Assembly: GCA_016716475.1 (NCBI GenBank)
Contig: JADJWG010000002.1
Location: 930,001 to 994,000, forward strand
From: Phycisphaerales bacterium
Lineage (GTDB): Bacteria > Planctomycetota > Phycisphaerae > UBA1845 > Fen-1342
Direction: 5' to 3'
Length of the DNA: 64,000 nt
A program made the translations under genes and the position numbers. Numbering within the stretch: position 1 is the stretch's first letter; each line of letters begins with the position of its first letter. Of the stretch, positions 9,272 through 17,154 are shown one piece after another. The notes beneath the pieces are model-generated. The model did not search any database, was not told where the DNA came from, and was given only the letters and a program-made list of their open reading frames with translations.

Positions 9272-9723
9272 CTAGGCCCGCTCCGGCGCACTCCTGGGAA
9301 CGGCCGCGGTCGAGCCATCTTCCATGACAGGTTCATCTGTAAGGCGGACAAGCGCAAGCACGGCTGTAAGGCCGGAACTGATCGAGAGGAGCAGTGGGAA
9401 GAGCGACACCGACCCCACGTCGAGCATGGCCACAGTTAAAATCGCCACCAGCAGAGTTAACGATAACCACAGCGAGCCGCGCAGCCCCCAGGCAACCCGC
9501 CGCCAGATCAGCATCGCCAAGCCGATATACACCAGTCCCGACAGCACTGTGAAACTGCTTACGGCAAAGAGCTCAATTCGCGGGGCTGATTACTTGTAAG
9601 GCGGTGCAAAATAACGGGCGCAAAGCCCCACGCCAGCAATGACACGCCGAAAACCAGCGCAGACATGTGGGCCAGAAAGATCGCATGGGCCAGTGGCAGC
9701 AAGGCTCGCGTGGGATCGCGCAT
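9272..9723 (-). pseudogene. Small four-helix membrane protein, apparently frameshifted
   Basis: Two overlapping frames join into one plausible polytopic membrane protein of about 150 residues. The first part (from ATG 9723, with GGGAGGT eight bases upstream) gives helices around HAIFLAHMSALVFGVSLLAW. The second (to 9272) gives FTVLSGLVYIGLAMLIW, SLWLSLTLLVAILTVAML and LFPLLLSISSGLTAVLAL. A single missing base near 9580 would join NQPR to IELFAVSS. As written, the first frame stops 26 codons before the second starts making sense. The family is not recognised. It lies upstream of the STAS gene on the same strand. Confidence 0.5.
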
Positions 9724-10084
9724 CGCACCATACCTCCCACATCGTTTATCGAGCGCTCCGGTCGCGAACTTACGCCGCCTGCACGAATTCCGGACAATCC
9801 GCACATCGAAAGCGGGTACGGACGCAGTGCGTTCATGCTCCGTCTACACCCTTCGTAGCGTGTTCCTGCACCGTGGAGAGCAAGTCCGGTACTTACATTC
9901 ACCTGGTTCGATTTCTTGGGGGTGTGGTGCCACCAGTCCCCCAAAACGCAATCTCACTCAAACGACCTGGTGCCCCCGCAGGAATCACCATGCAGTGGTG
10001 ATCGACCCTGGCTGTGTACTTCAACACCGCTGGTACCGATAACCAGATCCGTTCCCAACACCGACCGGCGGCGCCTCCTCGGGG
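9724..10084. other. Intergenic stretch without a recognisable gene
   Basis: The 361 bases separate the membrane-protein gene from the thioesterase stop. No frame shows coding character. The one visible structure is an interrupted inverted repeat at 9918-9942 (GGGGG and TGGT pairing with ACCA and CCCCC around a three-base loop). It lacks a T-run on either strand. Confidence 0.6.
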
Positions 10085-10564
10085 TCAGATCGGTGTGCAC
10101 CCCTGCGCCGTGCTACCGTCCACCACCCCGTAGAAGCTCGCCTTCGCCGACGCACACAGCTCACGCTGTTGCCGCACCTCGCTCTCCAGAAAGTAGATCG
10201 GGGCACGACCGTCACATACCCACGCACGCACTTCCGCGCACTGATGAAGCAGCACCGGCCGGTGATACCGGATTTGCAGGCGTGCTGTGAATCCCCGCAC
10301 ACCCCGCGCGAAGAGGCAATGAGTCATCGCGGCGTCGAGTAGCGTTGCCACAATGCCACCGTGCAACCGATCAGGGTAACCTTGGTAGGCGGCGTCGCAG
10401 GCGAACTCTGCGACCACGAAACCGGCATCCTCAGCGACAAAGCGCAAACCCAATCCACCCGCCTCGATGTCTTTGCATGCGACACACGCCGGGTGACAAC
10501 TCGCACTCGCGGCTGCCAGGATGTCCGACCCGGCCTGGTACGAAACTGGTTCTGAACTCATCAT
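10085..10564 (-). CDS. PaaI-type hotdog thioesterase
   Basis: The roughly 159-residue protein has the PaaI/YigI thioesterase fingerprint. HGGIVATLLDAAM marks the start of the hotdog helix, preceded by a stretch ending in QGYPDRL and followed by TARLQIRYHRPVLL. Such enzymes hydrolyse acyl-CoA or aryl-CoA thioesters in the cytoplasm; the substrate cannot be read from the sequence. The N-terminal part has a CHPACVAC cysteine cluster, unusual for the minimal family and possibly metal-binding. Tandem ATGs at 10564 and 10561 are both possible starts. It is the last gene of an operon with the NifX-like and DUF134 genes, ten bases after the former. Confidence 0.8.
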   Translation of the reverse strand: MMSSEPVSYQAGSDILAAASASCHPACVACKDIEAGGLGLRFVAEDAGFVVAEFACDAAYQGYPDRLHGGIVATLLDAAMTHCLFARGVRGFTARLQIRYHRPVLLHQCAEVRAWVCDGRAPIYFLESEVRQQRELCASAKASFYGVVDGSTAQGCTPI

Positions 10565-10574
10565 TACCGCCCGC

Positions 10575-10973
10575 TCATCCACTGTGCCGCCCGCAACCAC
10601 TCCCACACGCCTTCGGCAAAGCGCCGGCTGCGTAAAGCTGCGCCGCCTCTTCGACCCCATCCACTCCGCAGACGTACGCATCAATATCGCGACCGGCCAA
10701 ATCCACCACGAGCCGGGGTCCAAGCCCCCGCGTCACGAGTACGCGGCAGTCGCCCAGCGCAGTCAGCAGCGGTCCATGGGCATGATGCTCACCGGATCCG
10801 CCATGTTCATGCTCACCATGACACTCCCCCCGCGCGTGCGCCGTGAATGTGTTTTGCCGATACCCAATGCGTATCGCTGTGTTACCCATCAACTCGTAGA
10901 CCACGAACCCAGCACACCTTCCCGTATGTTGTGCCACCCGCAATCCGTCGTCTGAGGCCACCGCGATTCTCAT
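10575..10973 (-). CDS. NifX/NifB-C-terminal-like (dinitrogenase Fe-Mo cofactor biosynthesis fold) protein
   Basis: The 132-residue protein begins MRIAVASDDGLRVAQHTG and has the small RNase-H-like fold of the NifX/NafY/NifB C-terminal family (ALGDCRVLVTRGLGPRL; AYVCGVDGVEEAAQLY). It is not evidence for nitrogen fixation, because stand-alone members are common in anaerobes and pair with DUF134 regulators. It differs by a His/Cys-rich insert (CHGEHEHGGSGEHHAHG, around residues 67-83) and a Cys-rich C-terminus (CGSGCG), which suggests metal binding. The ATG at 10973 is preceded by GGAG at eight bases and overlaps the end of the DUF134 frame. A role as a metal or Fe-S cluster carrier is inferred. 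Confidence 0.75.
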   Translation of the reverse strand: MRIAVASDDGLRVAQHTGRCAGFVVYELMGNTAIRIGYRQNTFTAHARGECHGEHEHGGSGEHHAHGPLLTALGDCRVLVTRGLGPRLVVDLAGRDIDAYVCGVDGVEEAAQLYAAGALPKACGSGCGRHSG

Positions 10974-11487
10974 CCCTTTGTCTCCTGCACCACCCCGTCC
11001 GTAACCTCCCGACTTGTGCGCCCAACCGCGCGCGCCGTCGGCAGCGCCGGCCGTCGCCACCGCGGTGCGGTTCACGACCCGCATCCACGCGATGAATCTG
11101 GCTACTCTTGCAATGTGGACACTCGCCTGGCCACCCGGTCCCGAACGGAACCTCGAACCGGCCAGTACACGCCGCGCACTCGAACGTGCGCTCGGAGGCC
11201 GTCATCACAGCACCTCCTTGAATTACTAGCATCTTCGTCTCGCACAGCGCCGCAGCAACCTTGTGCCGCGCACGCTCCAGCACCCGCCCGAAGGTCGGAC
11301 GCGAAATCCCCATCCGATCGGCCGCTGCTTCGTGATAGAGCCCCTCGAAATCCGCAAGTCGCAGCGCTTCCAGCTCGTCCAGCGCCAACTCGACCGTGTC
11401 CAGTTGGCGGCCTGGCACACCCGCCGGCTTGAACCGGCAGATGCTCGGCTGTTGTCCAATCAGTCGACATTTGTGGGGTCGCGACAT
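10882..11487 (-). CDS. DUF134-family HTH regulator with zinc-ribbon extension
   Basis: Residues 1-90 (from ATG 11487, MSRPHKCRLIG) match the DUF134 family. They include FKPAGVPGRQLDTVEL and a sigma-like helix-turn-helix (DELEALRLADFEGLYHEAAADRMGISRPTFGRVLE). A zinc ribbon follows (CAAC and CPHC in a context of GRFEVPFGTGWPGECPHC). After about residue 130 the frame becomes Arg-rich and runs 92 bases into the next gene, whereas a neighbouring frame reads GWAHKSGGYGRGG, a tail typical of the family. The C-terminal end is therefore doubtful. It is the first gene of the operon, so it may regulate its own promoter. Start 11487 has GAGGA nine bases upstream; ATG 11496 would leave no spacing. Confidence 0.75.
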   Translation of the reverse strand: MSRPHKCRLIGQQPSICRFKPAGVPGRQLDTVELALDELEALRLADFEGLYHEAAADRMGISRPTFGRVLERARHKVAAALCETKMLVIQGGAVMTASERTFECAACTGRFEVPFGTGWPGECPHCKSSQIHRVDAGREPHRGGDGRRCRRRARLGAQVGRLRTGWCRRQRDENRGGLRRRIAGGTTYGKVCWVRGLRVDG

Positions 11488-11508
11488 GACCTGCATTCCT
11501 CATCCCTA

Positions 11509-11537
11509 ATTATGGACATATGCTCATAATAAGTCAA
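11509..11537 (-). promoter_or_regulatory. Promoter of the DUF134 operon with embedded palindromic operator
   Basis: The minus strand reads TTGACT, a 17-base spacer, then CATAAT, a close sigma70 match. Inside it lies an interrupted palindrome at 11510-11529 (TTATG, two bases, CATATG, two bases, CATAA on either strand). It covers the spacer and the -10 element, so a dimeric repressor bound there would block RNA polymerase. The leader to the start codon is only about 15 bases. Autoregulation by the DUF134 protein is possible but not shown. Confidence 0.62.
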
Positions 11538-11700
11538 GGTCGATTCCGGGCTGTCCTGATGCCCATCGCGGTGGGCAACTCTTCGCAGGCGCTCGCCGCT
11601 CTCGAACCGGCCCGCGCAGACCGCCTCCCAACCCCTCCGCTACAATGTCTGCCTGACTGAAGTCGCAATCCATCTGATTGGCTCACCTGCGGAGCACTGC

Positions 11701-12630
11701 ATGTCTCGACAACCCGGCACGCATCCCGGGCGCGTATTCCACCCTGCCGCCGGCCTCCTGCTGGCGCTCCTGCCCGTCGCCTGTCACCAGCCGCGCCTGG
11801 AGCCCGCCATGCAGACCGTTGACGGCCACAGTTCCCAGCACTTCGAGCGCACCATCCAGAAAACGCTCGCGATGCAGTACCTGCTGTATTTCCCTCCCGA
11901 CTACACCGCCGACGCAGGCCGCCGCTGGCCCCTGCTCGTCTTCCTGCATGGCTCAGGCGAGCGCGGCAACGACCTGCGACGAGCTGCTATCCACGGCCCG
12001 CCGAAACACATCGCCGCCGGCCGGCATTTCCCCTTCATCGTCGCCACCCCCCAGTGCCCTGCCGACCGCTGGTGGGACCACGAAGTCGTTTTTGCGCTCA
12101 TCGACGAGTTGGTTCTGCGCCACCGCATCGATCCCGACCGCATTTATCTCACCGGCCTGAGTATGGGCGGCTTCGCCACCTGGGGAATGGCCATGGAGCG
12201 GCCGGATTACTTCGCGGCCATTGCCCCCGTCTGCGGCGGCGGGAACCGCCACCAGGCCACCCGCCTGAAGGACCTCCCCGTCTGGGCTTTCCACGGAGCA
12301 GAAGACATGGTGGTACCGCCGGAGCGCTCCCAGGAACTCGTCGAAGCCATCCGCGCCGCCGGCGGGCAGCCCCGCCTTACGATCTACCCCGGCGTCGGTC
12401 ACAACAGTTGGGAGCCCGCCTACGACGACCCCACGCTCTACACGTGGCTACGTGCCCAGCGCCGCGGCCAGCCCCTGCCCCGGAGACTCACACACCATGA
12501 CCCGCAGCCCCTCAAACCTCATGTGCACCTGGTTCGCGGCGAGTTGTGTTCTCGCTACGCTCATCGGCTGCGCGCCACGTACCCAACCCGGTCTGAACAT
12601 CAATCAATTCACGGGCACATACACTCGTAA
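11701..12630 (+). CDS. Lipoprotein alpha/beta hydrolase (COG4099 predicted peptidase/esterase), copy 1
   Basis: The precursor begins with a lipoprotein signal (LLLALLPVAC, Cys about 28). A mature alpha/beta-hydrolase follows: the oxyanion region VFLHGSGERGND, the nucleophile elbow GLSMGGFATW, a catalytic Asp in GAEDMVVPP and a His in GVGHNSWE. The family (predicted peptidases, polyhydroxybutyrate-depolymerase-like) acts on esters outside the cytoplasm. The next gene is a paralogue. As read, the frame runs 134 bases into that gene and adds a 45-residue tail with no match in the paralogue. A one-base gap near 12465 would instead give a stop at 12498-12500 overlapping the next ATG. ATG 11701 has GCGGAG upstream. 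Confidence 0.8.
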   Translation: MSRQPGTHPGRVFHPAAGLLLALLPVACHQPRLEPAMQTVDGHSSQHFERTIQKTLAMQYLLYFPPDYTADAGRRWPLLVFLHGSGERGNDLRRAAIHGPPKHIAAGRHFPFIVATPQCPADRWWDHEVVFALIDELVLRHRIDPDRIYLTGLSMGGFATWGMAMERPDYFAAIAPVCGGGNRHQATRLKDLPVWAFHGAEDMVVPPERSQELVEAIRAAGGQPRLTIYPGVGHNSWEPAYDDPTLYTWLRAQRRGQPLPRRLTHHDPQPLKPHVHLVRGELCSRYAHRLRATYPTRSEHQSIHGHIHS

Positions 12631-13243
12631 GGTCACGCTCGACTACCTGCTGTACCTGCCGAGCGACTATGTCGCCGACTGCTGCACCTATCGCCCGGTC
12701 ATTGTGTTCCTGCACGGCGCCGGTGAGCGCGGCCACGATCTCGAACTCCTCAAGCAGACCGGCTTGCCCAAGCAGCTCGCCGCCGGCCGGGAGTTTCCAT
12801 TCATCATCATCGCGCCGCAATGTCCGCCAGGTCAGTGGTGGCGGCCCGACGAGGTAATCGCCCTCCTCGACCACGTCCTGAACTGGGTGAATGGCGACCC
12901 TGACCGCATCTACCTCACTGGGCTCAGCATGGGGGGTACGGGGACATGGCTCACCGCGGCCGAGTACCCGGACCGCTTTGCGGCGATTGCCCCGATCTGC
13001 GGCCGCTCGCTGCCGATCCGGGCACCGGCCGTGAAGAACCTGCCGATCTGGGTCTTCCACGGTGATGCTGACACGGTGGTACCACTCGATCATTCACAGC
13101 AGCATGTGGAGCGCCTGCGTGCCGCCGGTGCAGAACAGGTCCGGTTCACGATCATCCCGGGAGGCCCCCACAACGTGTGGGACGATGTCTACGCGGGAGA
13201 AGATCTCTACGCATGGTTCCTGCAGCACCGCCGGAGCCCCTAG
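12497..13243 (+). CDS. Lipoprotein alpha/beta hydrolase (COG4099-like), copy 2
   Basis: The 248-residue protein is a tandem paralogue of the gene just upstream. The lipoprotein signal ends in LATLIGC. The hydrolase core has VFLHGAGERGHD, the nucleophile elbow GLSMGGTGTW, Asp in DADTVVPLDHS and a final His in GGPHNVWDD. The order and spacing of the catalytic Ser-Asp-His match the neighbour, so the pair arose by duplication. The ATG at 12497 is chosen because the signal peptide starts directly after it; the frame is open for 15 codons further upstream. Predicted location is the outer-membrane or periplasmic face. Substrate unknown. Confidence 0.82.
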   Translation: MTRSPSNLMCTWFAASCVLATLIGCAPRTQPGLNINQFTGTYTRKVTLDYLLYLPSDYVADCCTYRPVIVFLHGAGERGHDLELLKQTGLPKQLAAGREFPFIIIAPQCPPGQWWRPDEVIALLDHVLNWVNGDPDRIYLTGLSMGGTGTWLTAAEYPDRFAAIAPICGRSLPIRAPAVKNLPIWVFHGDADTVVPLDHSQQHVERLRAAGAEQVRFTIIPGGPHNVWDDVYAGEDLYAWFLQHRRSP

Positions 13244-13295
13244 CTCTGCGCGACATCGCATTCAAACCGTTCGAGCAGGTGTTGGCACCCGCTTT

Positions 13296-15445
13296 CTAGG
13301 GCTGCGGGGAAGGTCGTGGCCAGAAACGCAGATTGCCCTTGCCGCTCGGGTCATGCTCTCCGCCGTGGTCAACGCCACTCTCGCCCAGGGCATACAGCTC
13401 GAAGCCGTTCTCCGTCAGCCGATAGCGAAAGGGCTGCTCCGTGAACGGATCCACTGCGAACCGCCCAACCTCGAGTGCTTCGAGCGAGTCCGGATAGACC
13501 CCGTAACGCTGTCGGTACGCTTGCACCTGCGAGATCAGGACCGTGGCGCGTCGTGGCCTCGCTCCGTGTGCGGATGGCATGCACACGGCCAATCGCCGGA
13601 ATCAACGCGCAGCATCGGGTTGGTGCTGGTCTGGTGCGCCTCCACCTCGGCGATCAGCCCCGACCCCACCGGAAACGACTGGTCCAGCCCGGACTCGAGC
13701 GCTTCGTAGAAGCTCTCCGCCTCGCGCACCATGGCCTCATACTCCTCCGGCACCATCTCCTCCAGGAGTGCGGAACGCGTGGACAAGGCCGTGTCATCGT
13801 CAACCAGCGGTACGATGGCATCAATCACCTGGTAATCGGGAATGAATGCATCGCGCCCGACATCGTACTTCCACACCCGCTGGATCGTGTCGCGAAAGAA
13901 CGCGCTCTCCCAGCAGCGCTAGTTGCCCCTGGCCCGCCCGCTCGGCCGTCGATACGAGTCGCTCCGCAACCGCCGTGTAATCGAAGGCGTCGCCGGTGTG
14001 CTCGTACAGGTCCAGGATGCTGCCATGAGCCAGCGACTGCATGGCCAATCCCACGAGGTCCTCGATCAACGTCGCACCGCCGCGCAGGTGCCCCCCTGCC
14101 GCCGCCGTGTCGATCAGTAACTCAGCGGCCTCGCCCGGGCGGCCTTCTGCCGCGAGTCGACGACTCTCGAAAACTGACAACCGGGCGAGTTGCCGCATGG
14201 GTGCCAGTTCCGGCAAAAGCACGCTGATAAGCATGCCGTCCTCGCTCTGACGCTGCCAACTCCGGCGGGTAACTGCGCGCCGGCCCGGAACATTTCCAGT
14301 GCCGCCGTGTTGGCATCCAGAAAGGACTGCATTTCCGGCAGAAAGAGCGCCTCATCCTCGCGCGCCGCGCGCTCGTAAAGCTCTGGATCGCCATTGTAGT
14401 CCTGATACGCGGCAATGGCCGCATTGTACAAGGGAGCGGCATCGGGCCCCGCGACCTGCCCGAGCTCGTTCATCCATGACACGTAGTCCACACGCTCGAC
14501 AGGGTTCGGCCATGGCAGGGCCACACCATGGTGATAGGTCACAAGGGGTAGTTCTGCCTCCTGCGGTTCCACCGCGCTGCCGCTCTCCGTCACCACCGTA
14601 TCCTCTTGTGCCAGTGGCTTGGACTCCAGGGTCGAAGCATCAGCGCCCACCGAATCGTCGACATCCTGCGTTTCGGTCTCTTCGCTTTCGGCAGACGCTT
14701 CCGCCAGCATGGCGGGATCCAACTCCGCTGTTTCCTGCACATCCGGACTCAGCGCCTGCTGAACTGCGGCAAGATCCTCCAGTGCCGGCGGCGCCAGGTC
14801 GGCCAGCCGCTCCCCGATGACGCCGTCGCCACCTCCCTCATCACCCCACGCTTGCGCATGCACGGCGGTCCCTGCTTCAACCGGCACGCCCCCGGCTGGC
14901 CGGTGGGCCAGCGACAAGGTCTCCAGTTCGATCCGAATCGTCCGCCCCCACTTCAGTCGAATCTCAAACACGCGCCCTTCGTCCACAAATCCGCAAGCCG
15001 CCCCGTCCAGCCACCGTAAGCCGTCTCCCTCTTTTCGCACGTGCTTCCAGTCCCCCTCTGCGAGCACGTCAGCTAGCAGGAAGTGCCGCAGCAGCGTCCC
15101 CCGCGGCCCGTAGATCACGATCGTGTGCCTTGCACCACCGGCCCCGTAGTCATCCAGCGTCACGATACAACGCCCGTCATCCCGCACGTACACGTGCTGC
15201 GGCGACACCACGTTGACCAACTCGCGCTCCCACACGCGCCGCCCCTGCCGGCTGCCTTCCCGCGTTTGCAGAAGCATCGCCCGACACGCCCGGCCATAGG
15301 TTCCCTCCCGGCCGGCATCCAGCCGCAACTGGAACTCCCCGTTCGTGCTCACCGCCTCGCGCGGCGGTCGTACTCGCTGTGCCTCCGCCACCCCGTTCAC
15401 CAGCAGCGCCAGCAGAAGCGCTGCGACTCCAGTCCACGTTCGCAT
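13296..15445 (-). pseudogene. Large secreted protein of unknown family, broken by about four frameshifts
   Basis: Five overlapping open frames read as one continuous protein of about 715 residues. ATG 15445 (GAGGAAG upstream) starts a signal peptide (TWTGVAALLLALLVNGVAEA). A beta-rich domain follows, then an acidic linker, then a helical region. The frame changes near 14260 (to WQRQSEDGMLISVLLPELAP), near 13918 (to WESAFFRDTIQRVWKYDVG), near 13604 (to LIPAIGRVHAIRTRSEA) and near 13547 (to RATVLISQVQAYRQRYG). The end (YPDSLEAL, DPFTEQPFRYRLTENGF) resembles the C-terminus of planctomycete proteins with pseudopilin-like tails. Three shifts look like extra bases and one like a missing base. Either the gene is decaying or local sequence errors are frequent. 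Confidence 0.6.
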
Positions 15446-15574
15446 GCGCACTTCCTCACACCTCCCCGTAAGCACCGATCTCCGCTTTCAGATCAAGCCC
15501 GTGTATGGTACTACGGCAGGCGTTCGACAAAGTCGCATTCCCTTGCCACCGGGCGCCTCAGCGGAGTTTCCCTC

Positions 15575-16453
15575 ATGAACGAGAGATGGCTCATTACCGG
15601 TGCCTCCGGGCAACTCGGCGGCCATGTGATCCTGCGCTGCCAAGCGCGATCGGCCACGGCTATTTGTACCATCGCTACCAGGGCCGTGACCGCTCCCGGA
15701 GATCTTGAAACTGAATCTGTGGATCTCGCAAACGAGTCCGAACTCGTGTCCTGTGTTCGCCGGTTCCATCCCAACTACCTCATTCATCTCGGGGCCATGA
15801 CCAGCGTCGCTGACTGCCACACGCAACCTGTCCGAGCAGCGGTCATCAACACTTACGCAACCGCGATCCTCGCCGACATCACCGCGGAAATTGGTGCCCG
15901 GCTGGTATTCGCTTCGACCGACATGGTCTTCGACGGTGAGCACGCCCCTTACGACGAGGTCGCCACCCCCGCTCCGCTCAGCCACTACGGCCGCACCAAG
16001 GCCGCCGCCGAAACTGCACTATACGGAAGGCGGCATGTTGTAATCGTTCGTCTGCCGCTCATGTATGGCTGGCCCGCGACACCGCGCCGAACCACTTTCG
16101 TGCAGCAAATGGAGGCGCTCCGTGCCACTCAGCCCGTGCAACTTTTTGCGGACGAGTTCCGCACGCCCATCTGGCTGGGCGATGCCGCTACTGCACTGGT
16201 CGCGCTGGCCCGATCCGACTTCTCCGGCGTGATCCATTTACCCGGCCCGGAACGCCTGTCACGTTTCGAACTTGTTGCGCGCTGCGCCGCCATCCTCGGG
16301 CTTCACAACAAACAACTCATTCCTTGCTCGCGTCATGATGTCGCGAGCTCTGAGCCGCGCCCGGCGGACCTGTCGCTGCACAGCAACCTGCTCGCCAAGC
16401 ATTTTCCGCAAGTGCTGCCCGGCCCCATTCGTCCGGTCGCTCTCGCGTCCTGA
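15575..16453 (+). CDS. RfbD/dTDP-4-dehydrorhamnose reductase-like SDR
   Basis: The 292-residue protein is an extended/atypical SDR of the RfbD (dTDP-4-dehydrorhamnose reductase, RmlD) group. It has the NAD(P) motif ITGASGQLGG at residues 7-16, LIHLGAMTSVADC, FASTDMVFDG, YGRTKAAAE (Tyr and Lys of the active site) and an RLPLMYG segment. It probably reduces a nucleotide-linked keto-sugar in the cytoplasm, but no rhamnose-pathway genes are next to it, so the exact sugar is open. ATG 15575 sits at the start of the conserved fold; the longer open frame upstream is non-conserved. It is divergent from the broken secreted-protein gene and convergent with the lipoprotein downstream. Confidence 0.82.
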   Translation: MNERWLITGASGQLGGHVILRCQARSATAICTIATRAVTAPGDLETESVDLANESELVSCVRRFHPNYLIHLGAMTSVADCHTQPVRAAVINTYATAILADITAEIGARLVFASTDMVFDGEHAPYDEVATPAPLSHYGRTKAAAETALYGRRHVVIVRLPLMYGWPATPRRTTFVQQMEALRATQPVQLFADEFRTPIWLGDAATALVALARSDFSGVIHLPGPERLSRFELVARCAAILGLHNKQLIPCSRHDVASSEPRPADLSLHSNLLAKHFPQVLPGPIRPVALAS

Positions 16454-17150
16454 CCAGCGATGCCACCGCTTGACCGCCCAGCTCGGCGCACTTGTCGGTT
16501 ACGTCAGGTCGCGACGGGGGCGCGTGCTGTGACCCCGGGGTGGGAGCCGGTTGTGTTACAGGCGCCTGGGTCGGCGGTCCGCTCCGCTGGCGGTCGATCG
16601 TCTCCGTCGCCGCTGCCAGCGCTGGTCCGGTGCCGTCATCCCGCACACAAACCATGTGGCCGGAGATGAGATAACGATTGGGCCGCCCCCAGCCGCCAAG
16701 CAACTGCGCCCCCTCGCGCGCTCCTTCCATTCGGAAATGCACCCGCAGATGATCGCTGCCGTCCTGATACACTGCCGCGATTCCGCGCAGGGAATGGTAA
16801 CGGGCACCGAAGCCACTGAGATCGGCCACTGCCCGCCAACTGTCGGCATGCAGCACATACTCACGTGCGCGGCCCGCCGGCAGGCCCTCCAGTCGCAGTG
16901 AGGCCAGCCACACGAACTTCAAGTCGGGGAAGAGAGGCACGGATTGTCGCCGTTCGGCCACGATCCACAGCCGCTCATGTTCATCAACCCACCAGGTCGC
17001 CCGATCCAGATCGAGACCCTGCGAGCGCGGTCCTGGGGGATCGATGGTGCGAAAATCGAGCGAGGCAAACTCAATCCGGCCGGAACCGCGACAGCCCAAC
17101 AGCCCGACCAGCACCCAACCCACTACCAGCAGCCCTTGCCATCGGCCCAC
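16317..17150 (-). CDS. Lipoprotein of unknown function
   Basis: The GTG at 17150, four bases after the glyA stop, begins a lipoprotein signal (GLLVVGWVLVGLLGC). The mature part has a strand-rich domain (ATWWVDEHERLWIVAERR, SLPLFPDLKFVW-like segments) and a Pro/Thr-rich tail. No family is recognised. The frame runs 137 bases into the convergent gene; the last 60 residues look unlike coding sequence. Dropping one C from the five-C run near 16515 would bring in a TAA near 16498 and remove the overlap. Its tight spacing implies cotranscription with glyA. Function cannot be stated. Confidence 0.55.
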   Translation of the reverse strand: MGRWQGLLVVGWVLVGLLGCRGSGRIEFASLDFRTIDPPGPRSQGLDLDRATWWVDEHERLWIVAERRQSVPLFPDLKFVWLASLRLEGLPAGRAREYVLHADSWRAVADLSGFGARYHSLRGIAAVYQDGSDHLRVHFRMEGAREGAQLLGGWGRPNRYLISGHMVCVRDDGTGPALAAATETIDRQRSGPPTQAPVTQPAPTPGSQHAPPSRPDVTDKCAELGGQAVASLVRTRERPDEWGRAALAENAWRAGCCAATGPPGAAQSSRHHDASKE

Positions 17151-17154
17151 AATA

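Noticed and set aside
9190..9300. Cobalamin-riboswitch-like words (AAAAAGGGAA, GGTGCGAAAGTCC, GGCCCGC) on the plus strand
   Set aside because: The spacing between the words is wrong because of an intervening hairpin, and the downstream genes lie on the opposite strand. The hairpin fits a minus-strand terminator better.
9918..9942. GC-rich hairpin as an intrinsic terminator
   Set aside because: The stem is interrupted and no T-run follows on either strand.
10575..10973. Nitrogen-fixation gene (nifX/nifB) assignment
   Set aside because: Stand-alone proteins with this fold are common in non-diazotrophs and no nif gene is in the window.
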